NCBI GenBank assembly: GCA_028281945.1
Contig: JANQIW010000052.1
Location: 1-64,000, forward strand
Reading direction: 5' to 3'
DNA: 64,000 nucleotides
Origin: Prochloraceae cyanobacterium PL24a_bin.78
GTDB taxonomy: Bacteria > Cyanobacteriota > Cyanobacteriia > Cyanobacteriales > JANQIW01
The position numbers and the translations under genes are program-made. The notes under the pieces are model-generated. The model was not told the origin of the DNA. It ran no database searches and worked only from the letters and a program-made list of their open reading frames with translations. How positions within the stretch are numbered: the stretch's first letter is position 1; each line of letters starts with the position of its first letter. Shown piece after piece: positions 18,781 through 26,384 of the stretch.

Positions 18781-19422
18781 TTACAATTTTTGGGCATAAC
18801 AACGTAAACCACTTAATTCAGTCATAATGGAATCTTCAATTTTACTAGGATCGTTATCTGGTAAACTACCACCTTGTAGTTGTAAAATATCCCTAGCCTG
18901 CATTTCTAATAGCCATTCATTAAAAACATTGCGAGTAATTTGATTACCAATTTCCCTTCTAATGCGATAAATAGGAACCAAATCCATCAAGTTATAATCT
19001 TGATTAATTCTATCATAAACTTCCAAAACTATTTTTTCAAATTCCTGATAAGATTGAATTTGTACCGTTGAAATATTATCTGTTGTAATTTGATTTTCTG
19101 ATTGACGAATCCATTTTAAAAGTGCATTAGCAATTTTACTACTCACCTGATTGCCATTAAATCCAAATTCATCACTTTGTAACCCGTCTGCCAGTATTTT
19201 TTCCCCTTTATCTGTCAAAGAAACTGTAATTGATCGACCTTTTTTTGTCAAGATAATTCCACCATTTTCTATTAATTTTTCAAAAACTGGTTGATATATA
19301 CTTGCTTTCTCCTTTCCTCGTTTAAGTCTTGTAGTTAGTTTACCCTTTAAAACTTCTTTTTCCTCCATATTCCAGAGAAATAATAATAGACGAGTTTGTG
19401 CTTCTTCTAGATTTATTGACAT
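18781..19422 (-). CDS. tandem winged-helix protein, first gene of the ATPase/nuclease operon
   Basis: This 213-aa protein starts at ATG 19422 (MSINLEEAQTRLLLFLWN); a TTG four codons earlier is less likely. An N-terminal winged-helix domain at about residues 5-85 has the wing 'LTKKGRSITVSLTDKGEKILADG'. A second helical segment near the C-terminus contains 'YRIRREIGNQITRNVFNEWLLEMQ' and ends 'SGLRCYAQKL', a layout seen in helper proteins of ATPase-based DNA systems. It may be the DNA-binding adaptor or regulator of the two downstream genes. It is divergent from the FHA-GAF-cyclase gene. No named family was recognised. Confidence 0.65.
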   Translation of the reverse strand: MSINLEEAQTRLLLFLWNMEEKEVLKGKLTTRLKRGKEKASIYQPVFEKLIENGGIILTKKGRSITVSLTDKGEKILADGLQSDEFGFNGNQVSSKIANALLKWIRQSENQITTDNISTVQIQSYQEFEKIVLEVYDRINQDYNLMDLVPIYRIRREIGNQITRNVFNEWLLEMQARDILQLQGGSLPDNDPSKIEDSIMTELSGLRCYAQKL

Positions 19423-19765
19423 TTTAATTCCCAATCTTGATTAATTTAGGACATATTATTTAGTTTAAAAGTTATTTTTAACTATTTTAGTAAAACTAAA
19501 TATTAACCTTGATCACAATAACACAAAATCACATTAAAAACAATAATTAAAAAGAAAATAAAAACAAGAAAACCATACTTTAGATGTTAAAATGACAATA
19601 AAAAAAATAAATTAAATAGACTCAAAAAAAATCTAGTAAAATCTAGTAAGTAAAAAGAAAAACAGATTGAGAAATTAGACGAGTATTTTCAACCAGAAAA
19701 GAGATATTTATGATATAACTAACTAAAAATACTTAAAAAACCCTTTTAAATTGGGAAAATGGGAT
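19423..19765. other. divergent promoter region, 343 bp
   Basis: A very A-rich spacer between the winged-helix/ATPase/nuclease operon and the cyclase gene. It contains two adjacent copies of AAAATCTAGTA at about 19630-19650 and long A tracts but no ORF. It must hold both divergent promoters. Confidence 0.4.
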
Positions 19766-21424
19766 ATGCCCTATTTAATTTACGCTCCCGAAACTTCTTT
19801 TGAACAAATTTATGGATTAACTGATGATATTAACACTATAGGCAGATCTTTAGATAACACCATAGTTATTGATGATTTAAGTGTATCTCGTCGTCATGCA
19901 ATCATCGAAGTAACGGAAGAAAAAATCAAAATAAAAGATTTAAAAAGCAGTAATTCTACTTTGGTTAATAAAGTCAAAATTGACCAAGAAATACTTAAAG
20001 AAGGAGATGTAATTACCTTTGGAAATATTGATTTTAAATTTAGTAAACTAACTCAAAATTCTCCCCAGAATCAGTTAGAAAATACACCAAAAGAAAACCT
20101 CAATATTAATGATGAAACTTCTCAACTTTCTCCAAAACAAGAAATAGTTAAACAATATTCTATTGACACTAATACCTTCGATATGCAGGCTTTAGTAACA
20201 GAACAAAGTTATGGCTCTGTAATTAAATTAAAACACCAAACCAATGTTGTTCAAAGAACTTTAGATAAGTTAAAAGTGTTATTAGAAGTGAGCAAGCAGC
20301 TTTCATCTCCAGAGGAACCCGATCGTCTACTTGATAAAATTCTCGAATTATTATTTGACATCATTAAAGTCGATCGAGCGGCAATTCTCATGGTAAATGA
20401 AAAGAGTGAAGAGTTAGAAGCTAAAGCCATTAAAGTGAGAAAAGATCTTGGTATTGAGGGAGATTTTTATAGCACTAAAATTATTAATTTAGTATACAAC
20501 TCTGGAGATACGGTAGTAACTTCCGATGCTTATCGAGATCAACGTTTTTCAGATTCCCATTCTGTTTTGGGGCAAGAAATTCACGCTAGTATGTGTATTC
20601 CTTTTAAACCAAGAGATAAAGTTATAGGTGTTTTGTATGTTGATAATCTTGAAATGGGAAATATTTATTCTGATGAAGATGTGGATTTTTTAACGGCTTT
20701 GACTAATCAAGCTGCTATTGCCATAGATAACGCTAAGCTTTATGAGAAAATGCAATTAGAAGCGATTATGCGAGACAAGTTAGAACGTTTTTTCCCTCAA
20801 TCCGTTGCTAAAAAACTCAAAGAAGAAGAACAATTAGGAATTATTGAGACAGAAGTAACAGCCTTATTTGCAGATATTAGTGGTTTTACAAAAATGTCCT
20901 CCACAATGAAGCCTAAAGAAATAATTTTAATGTTAAATGAATATTTTCAAGTAATGGTAGAAGAAATTATATTTAAATATGAAGGAACATTAGAAAAGTA
21001 TATTGGAGATGCTTTATTTGCTGTTTGGGGTGCTCCTTATCAAAAATCTGACGATCCTATTCAAGCTGTTAAAGCTGCCATTCATATGCAATGGGCAGTA
21101 CAAAGTTTGAATAAAAGATGGATTCAACAAGGCAAACAACCTATTTCTATTCATATCGGCATCAATACAGGCAAAGTAGCGGCAGGGAATATTGGCTCCA
21201 AAAAATTGGTACAATACGCCACCATTGGAGATACTACTAATGTTACCAGTAGAATTTGTAATGTTGCCCAGCCTAATCAAATAGTTATTTCTCATAGTAC
21301 TTATGAAAGAATTCATTATCTGGATTTTTCTCTAGAAAAAATGCCTTTAATTAAAGTTAAAGGAAAATCTAATTTCTTACAATTGTATCTTCTTAACTGG
21401 AAAGATACTATTTTAAAAAGATAA
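19766..21424 (+). CDS. FHA-GAF class III adenylate/guanylate cyclase
   Basis: Domain order is an FHA phosphothreonine-binding domain (about residues 15-95: 'GRSLDNTIVIDDLSVSRRHA'), a linker, a GAF domain (about 180-330: 'DRLLDKILELLFDII', 'TALTNQAAIAIDNAKLYEKM') and a class III cyclase domain (about 360-540). The cyclase keeps both metal-binding aspartates ('LFADISGFTKMS', 'KYIGDALFAVWG') and the nucleotide-base region ('KLVQYATIGDTTNVTSR'), so it should be active and probably makes cAMP. The FHA and GAF parts would couple activity to phosphorylation state and a small ligand. I prefer ATG 19766 to a TTG five codons earlier because it gives the natural N-terminus 'MPYLIYAPE'. It is monocistronic and divergent from the operon upstream. 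Confidence 0.9.
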   Translation: MPYLIYAPETSFEQIYGLTDDINTIGRSLDNTIVIDDLSVSRRHAIIEVTEEKIKIKDLKSSNSTLVNKVKIDQEILKEGDVITFGNIDFKFSKLTQNSPQNQLENTPKENLNINDETSQLSPKQEIVKQYSIDTNTFDMQALVTEQSYGSVIKLKHQTNVVQRTLDKLKVLLEVSKQLSSPEEPDRLLDKILELLFDIIKVDRAAILMVNEKSEELEAKAIKVRKDLGIEGDFYSTKIINLVYNSGDTVVTSDAYRDQRFSDSHSVLGQEIHASMCIPFKPRDKVIGVLYVDNLEMGNIYSDEDVDFLTALTNQAAIAIDNAKLYEKMQLEAIMRDKLERFFPQSVAKKLKEEEQLGIIETEVTALFADISGFTKMSSTMKPKEIILMLNEYFQVMVEEIIFKYEGTLEKYIGDALFAVWGAPYQKSDDPIQAVKAAIHMQWAVQSLNKRWIQQGKQPISIHIGINTGKVAAGNIGSKKLVQYATIGDTTNVTSRICNVAQPNQIVISHSTYERIHYLDFSLEKMPLIKVKGKSNFLQLYLLNWKDTILKR

Positions 21425-21464
21425 AAACATAAAGCAAATAACTATAAATTATATATTTAAATCC

Positions 21465-23528
21465 TTATGTTTGTTTTCGTTTGCGTTCTTTGATTTGATA
21501 ACGTAATAATTTTATTCTATCAGGAGAAGCATCTTTACGCCAATATAAACTATGACCTTTAATCGTCACACAGCGTTCTTCTAATAACTTTAACCATCCT
21601 TGACGACGACTAATTAAAGAAAAATTATCTAATAATCCCCAATTTTTTTCTTTAGAAGTGAGTTTAGCAAACTTTTGATAAAGAGGATAATCTGAATTAA
21701 CTACAGCATCTTTTCGGTGTAAAATCGGCGGATTTCTATCATCTTGATAATCGATATATCTCACGTGTAAATCTTGTAAATCAACTGACATAATATTAGC
21801 TAAAATTGGATGAGCTAAATTATCAAAATCAGGATAATAAAGGTATTCTATTTTGGGTTGTTTAAAATAAAATTTAATTAAATTAGCATCTTGAAGACGA
21901 CCAAAAGTACGACTGGCACAACCTTCATAAAGTCTTAGAATTGAAGGTAGAGTTTCTAACACATTGATATGAACTAATAAAGCATTTTTAAACTTAATTC
22001 CTACTGGAAATTTCCGGCAAAGTTCGGCAATATTATCGAGATCTTGTAGACTTAATAACATTAAATCTGCAAACATACAAGCTCTTTTATAACTACCAAA
22101 TAAAGCCTTAATATCTTCTCTAATTTTATGAGATAATTTGCGATATTTAGGACGATTTGTAAATTGACTCAAAGCTAAATATAATAAAAATTCATCCCGA
22201 CGTTTTTCAACAATTGCTTCCCATTCTTTTTCATCAGTAGCATTTAAAATCACTTCAAAAGCACGACGAAATGTGCCAAATTCTTGTTTAATTTCTGCTT
22301 CATTTACTAACTCATTTTTAACAGGAAGTCTTCCTCTTACGGTAACAAAATTCATCAAAGGAGTTAATAATTGCTGACAATCTTCAAAACGAGGTAAAGA
22401 CACCCGAATTCTAGGAGTATTAGCTTGAGAATGGAAACGAGATGCCCGAAAAGTTTCTGCTTTATCTTCATCTCGAAAAACAAAATAAATACCCAAATCT
22501 ACAGGAATAGAATTGACATTTAAAACTCGATCGATATAATATTTTAATTCTTCTTGTTGGTAATATTTTTGAAAAGTATTGCGACAAGTAATAATGCCAT
22601 CCCCATAAGCAATCAAACCTCGATGATAATCATCAATTAAAATTTGGGCTGATACTAATAAAATCTCCTTAGTTAATTCCCATGCTTTAATTAAAGCTTC
22701 TTGACGCTCTTGAATATTTTCAATAACATTAATTACATAACCTACGTTAACAATATCTGCCGATTTTAAAGGATTATTTGGTAAATAAAAAGGATCCCAT
22801 CCCGAACTTTGAAAACCTTTTTCTGCGATTCTTTCAACATCACCACCATAACCACAACCATAGTCAAAAAAAGTTGTTTTTTCTGTAAATAAATTGGCTT
22901 CTATTGCTAAATTTACAGGGCGAGATAATTTACTTCTTACTATTGCTGCTTTATGTCTTTCTATAGTCAAATTAGCTGGTTTATAATCGAGAGGGCATAT
23001 TAAAAAATGCTCTTGAAATCCAACACGATACTTTTTTAAAAGTTCAAACCATTGTTGTTGAGTGCCAATTTGAGATACATTATCTAATAATCCTAAAGCT
23101 TCTTCATGAGCTGTTAGTTTGGCAAAGGTTTCATAGAGGGGATAATTATTAGTTATAAATGTTTCTTTACGGTGGAGAATGGGTGGATTTTCTGATTTAC
23201 TATAGTCACGAAAATTTGTTTCTTGAGTCTCCATATTTACCACAATACTACTTTTAATTGCAGGATGAGGATTAGTATCAAATTCTGGATAATATAGATA
23301 AGAAATTTTAGGAAGTTGGGTATTAAATTTAATTAAAGTTGCTGTTTCTTTTTGCTTGTTTTTTTGTTGGCAAATTAACCTTGCTTTTTGTTCGTATTCT
23401 TGTAAAATAGGATCAAGAGCCTCCAAGGCGGTATGATGAACATATAAGGCTAATGGTAAATGTTTTCCTACGTTACTATTATTACAACAAGATACAATAG
23501 TCTCAAATTCTTGTTTTATGTGGAGCAT
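21465..23528 (-). CDS. DNA phosphorothioation-associated putative methyltransferase (TIGR04096-like)
   Basis: A SAM-dependent methyltransferase domain at about residues 190-380 carries motif I 'FFDYGCGYGGDVERIAEKGF'. It also has 'ADIVNVGYVINVIENIQER' and 'AYGDGIITCRNTFQKYYQQEEL', all characteristic of the dnd-associated family. Flanking it are two related copies of another domain. The first is near residues 1-190 ('HLPLALYVHHTALEALDPIL', 'PPILHRKETFI') and the second near 510-680 ('KFKNALLVHINVLETLPSIL', 'PPILHRKDAVV'). The family is known from neighbourhoods of phosphorothioate DNA-modification genes; its actual substrate is unproven. No dnd genes are found in this window. The gene appears monocistronic. 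Confidence 0.85.
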   Translation of the reverse strand: MLHIKQEFETIVSCCNNSNVGKHLPLALYVHHTALEALDPILQEYEQKARLICQQKNKQKETATLIKFNTQLPKISYLYYPEFDTNPHPAIKSSIVVNMETQETNFRDYSKSENPPILHRKETFITNNYPLYETFAKLTAHEEALGLLDNVSQIGTQQQWFELLKKYRVGFQEHFLICPLDYKPANLTIERHKAAIVRSKLSRPVNLAIEANLFTEKTTFFDYGCGYGGDVERIAEKGFQSSGWDPFYLPNNPLKSADIVNVGYVINVIENIQERQEALIKAWELTKEILLVSAQILIDDYHRGLIAYGDGIITCRNTFQKYYQQEELKYYIDRVLNVNSIPVDLGIYFVFRDEDKAETFRASRFHSQANTPRIRVSLPRFEDCQQLLTPLMNFVTVRGRLPVKNELVNEAEIKQEFGTFRRAFEVILNATDEKEWEAIVEKRRDEFLLYLALSQFTNRPKYRKLSHKIREDIKALFGSYKRACMFADLMLLSLQDLDNIAELCRKFPVGIKFKNALLVHINVLETLPSILRLYEGCASRTFGRLQDANLIKFYFKQPKIEYLYYPDFDNLAHPILANIMSVDLQDLHVRYIDYQDDRNPPILHRKDAVVNSDYPLYQKFAKLTSKEKNWGLLDNFSLISRRQGWLKLLEERCVTIKGHSLYWRKDASPDRIKLLRYQIKERKRKQT

Positions 23529-23675
23529 TTTTCCAAAATTTTCAAGATTTTAATTCATGGTTAAAATTATTTTATCTGTTACTTTTTTAAAGTTATAAAA
23601 CAGTTCACAATTTGATAAAAATCTTTAGCAATTGATAATTATCTCATCCATGAGAAATGAACCATAAGAACTTAA

Positions 23676-24323
23676 TTAGGGATAAACTAAAGGATAATTT
23701 TCTACTTCTAAATAAATACCATCACAAGCTTCTTTTTCTCGATATTCGATTAACTGAAATTCAGATTTTTCCCATTGATATTTTGCTAAGGAACCACAAT
23801 CAGCTAAACCCCTATATTTTGTATGTATAGTTAGTAATTTTTTTTCTCTGTTATATTTAGAAAAACCAGCCATTGATGTGGTTTTAGTTTTAGTAGAATT
23901 GCCAATTCCATTGGATTGAATAATGGTAAAAGTTAAAGGTTTAATTTCCACTTCCGAAGGAGTTAAACTATAGAGAAAATATTCATAATTTCCTTGATAA
24001 GCACCTAAAAAACAGAGAATTTCTACTAGATATAATCCATCTTTTATTTGATAAACAGAAGAAGCATCTTGAGAGAGAGAATTATCTATTTCAAATTTAC
24101 AAAATTCTAATTCATCTTGTCGAGCATAAATCTCATCTAAAATTTCTTCTGAGGATTTAGAAGGCAAAGAAACAGGAGTAACAGGAGTAACAGGAGTAAC
24201 AGGAGTAACAGAATTAGATAAGGAATCTGAATCATTTTCTTTAGTTTCCTGTGGCTGACAACTCCATAATAATAAAGATAATAAAACTAAAGGAATAAAC
24301 CTCCAAAATTGATAATTAATCAT
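23676..24323 (-). CDS. lipoprotein, DUF1176-like
   Basis: The N-terminal hydrophobic stretch 'RFIPLVLLSLLLWSC' ends in a lipobox, so the protein is likely lipidated and exported. A low-complexity spacer with four VTP repeats follows. The body resembles DUF1176 proteins, ending 'SEFQLIEYREKEACDGIYLE' with paired cysteines that may form disulfides. Function is unknown. Its ATG overlaps the stop of the upstream dynamin-like gene (ATGA), so the two are translationally coupled, an unusual pairing of a periplasmic lipoprotein with a cytoplasmic GTPase. Confidence 0.75.
   Translation of the reverse strand: MINYQFWRFIPLVLLSLLLWSCQPQETKENDSDSLSNSVTPVTPVTPVTPVSLPSKSSEEILDEIYARQDELEFCKFEIDNSLSQDASSVYQIKDGLYLVEILCFLGAYQGNYEYFLYSLTPSEVEIKPLTFTIIQSNGIGNSTKTKTTSMAGFSKYNREKKLLTIHTKYRGLADCGSLAKYQWEKSEFQLIEYREKEACDGIYLEVENYPLVYP
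24171..24206. repeat. tandem 9-bp repeat, four copies (codes VTP)
   Basis: AACAGGAGT is repeated four times with a partial fifth copy, inside the lipoprotein gene, and gives the VTPVTP... spacer after the lipid anchor. Because the unit is a multiple of three, copy-number change would lengthen or shorten the tether without shifting the frame. Confidence 0.9.
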
Positions 24324-26041
24324 TGATTTAACTTAATATTAAGAGAGTCTAATTCATCGTCAATATTCTTTAATAATCCTTGTAATAATTGAAGTTGATT
24401 ATCAGAATTGGTCGTCAATAGTTGTTGTTTTTCAGCTTCAAAAGTAATCACCTTTTCTGCTAGATATTGATATTGTTGTAAAGTCACAAAAGCTAGATTA
24501 CTAAAACGAGTTAAATATTCCTCTGCAACTTGATTACAAACTTGTAAATTTGAATAATAATTAGCGTTAGAAGCTGATTCCAACTCCTGTTCTTTTTCTG
24601 CTTTTTTCTTCCTCAAATAATAACTAGCACCCCCCAAAACCGCCGCTCCCATTGGGCCTCCAAACATCAAGCCAATACCTGCTGGAATTGCTACTGAAGC
24701 AAAATTAGGATTGCTCTTAGAATTATCTTTAGAATTGTTTTTAGAATTATTAGATTGAGGATTAGTTTTTAAAGATTCCCAAACCAGCATTTCTGGGTTA
24801 TCAGGGAAGGAAATAATCAAATCTCCGGGATATTCTTTCTCAAAGAAATCACAAGCTTTTTTCACCCATTCATGGATTTTTTCTTGATAATCAGAAACGG
24901 TTTTTCTCAAGCGATCGTATTCCCAGAATTCAAAATTATTACTTTGTAAAGCAATAGACATTTCCGATTGATAACGAGACAAAATAGCTGGTAAATACAA
25001 CCATTCTTGAAAATCCGAAATACTTTTTTGAAAACCTTGTTTAATTAATTTCTCTGCCTTTTCTTGAATATCCAACTTAGATTGTTGCTTTTGTTGTTCA
25101 AGTTTGATTTCGGCATTAAGAATATCTATTTGAATTTTAGCCCCTTCTTTAACTCGATTAACAATAGATAAAACCCTAGAGAAACTAACAGCTAAATCAT
25201 TACTTTGTGCCGCAACAATTCTACTAAGAGCCGCTTCAAAAGCAGATAATCCAGTTGTTTGTGCTGCTTGAGAATCACCTTTTAAAATAGCTCTTAAAGC
25301 CGGTAAAGCATCGACTCGATATAAATTACTAACACTTTCTGGCAAATCCGATCGAAAACTTTGAGCCACAAAAACCATTCTTTTTTGTACTTCTTTTTGC
25401 TCTTCAGGCTCCAATAAATTCATAAAATTAACGACAAAAATTACCGTTTTAATACCTCTATCCAATAGCCAATCTTTAAGGTTTTCTCTCTCCCCTAAAG
25501 TCATTAATTTACGAGCATCAAGAACTTGTACAATTAAATTAGCACTTAATAAACGATCTTTTACTAAATTATCTTGAGCAACGCGATCGTTTGTGCCTGG
25601 CAAATCCAATAATTCCACGCCATGTTTCAAGAAAGGATGAGGGCAATAAACATCAACCCTAGTAACATCTTGACGCATACATCTTTGGTCATCAAGAATA
25701 GCATATTCTTTGAGAATTTTCGTTCCCTCTTGAGTAATTACATTGCCATCGTCAAGAGCAATAGAAACAGAAAGACTTTCCCCATAACGAACATGAATTG
25801 CCGCTCCCGTAGTAGGGATCAAGTCAATTGGCAGAGTTTTGTTTCCCAAAAGAGCATTTAATAAAGTTGATTTACCATAATTAAAAGGACCAAAAACTGC
25901 TATTTGAAAAACCGGATTATTGAGATAATTACTAACAGTATGAATATCTTTTTTTAATTGGGAATCCGATGAAAGTTCAAGCATCCCAACTACGGAATTA
26001 ATTGATGTTAATAAATTTTGATAAATTTCTGATGTTGACAT
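24320..26041 (-). CDS. dynamin-like GTPase (short form)
   Basis: The G domain has the P-loop 'GPFNYGKSTLLNALLG' near residue 52, switch I threonines ('PTTGAAIHVRYG'), G3 'LLDLPGTND' and a G4-like 'VNFMN'. Helical stalk segments follow. A glycine-rich hydrophobic patch at about residues 455-480 ('SVAIPAGIGLMFGGPMGAAV') is probably the membrane-inserting paddle, and a KKKAEKE basic run comes after it. This fits bacterial dynamin-like proteins that remodel membranes upon GTP hydrolysis. I chose ATG 26041 (MSTSEIYQNLL) over a start ten codons upstream. It is followed, with ATGA overlap, by the lipoprotein gene. A second, larger dynamin-like gene lies just upstream, suggesting a hetero-oligomeric pair. 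Confidence 0.85.
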   Translation of the reverse strand: MSTSEIYQNLLTSINSVVGMLELSSDSQLKKDIHTVSNYLNNPVFQIAVFGPFNYGKSTLLNALLGNKTLPIDLIPTTGAAIHVRYGESLSVSIALDDGNVITQEGTKILKEYAILDDQRCMRQDVTRVDVYCPHPFLKHGVELLDLPGTNDRVAQDNLVKDRLLSANLIVQVLDARKLMTLGERENLKDWLLDRGIKTVIFVVNFMNLLEPEEQKEVQKRMVFVAQSFRSDLPESVSNLYRVDALPALRAILKGDSQAAQTTGLSAFEAALSRIVAAQSNDLAVSFSRVLSIVNRVKEGAKIQIDILNAEIKLEQQKQQSKLDIQEKAEKLIKQGFQKSISDFQEWLYLPAILSRYQSEMSIALQSNNFEFWEYDRLRKTVSDYQEKIHEWVKKACDFFEKEYPGDLIISFPDNPEMLVWESLKTNPQSNNSKNNSKDNSKSNPNFASVAIPAGIGLMFGGPMGAAVLGGASYYLRKKKAEKEQELESASNANYYSNLQVCNQVAEEYLTRFSNLAFVTLQQYQYLAEKVITFEAEKQQLLTTNSDNQLQLLQGLLKNIDDELDSLNIKLNQ

Positions 26042-26384
26042 AAAAATATATTTTGAGTCCAGTAACAACAAAAATGGACGTAAATCATTATAAATCTAAT
26101 TATATTATACCAGATCAAAAATCAAAATCACCAAAACTTTTTATAATTTAACCATAGTAGAAATAGCCTGTTGTGGTTATCTCATTTAAAATCTGACTTA
26201 AAATTATTAAATCAGGCACATAATATCATTATTTTCAGAATCATAGTACAATTAAAATCAGCCAATATCCTAAAATATATTCTCATAATCAAGTTCTTTT
26301 TTCATATTTTCCTTTGAATTTTTCTGATTTTTTCTATATGGATATACTAAAAACTGAGTAAAAATGATATAAGTGCCCATCCCA
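26042..26384. other. intergenic region between the two dynamin-like genes, 343 bp
   Basis: AT-rich and without ORFs. It is long enough for a separate promoter for the short dynamin-like gene, so the pair may not be a single transcript. No obvious hairpin was seen. Confidence 0.4.

Noticed and set aside
21465-24323. Possible Dnd/phosphorothioation locus
   Set aside because: Only the associated methyltransferase is present; neighbouring genes are a cyclase, a lipoprotein and dynamins, so no dnd locus can be claimed.
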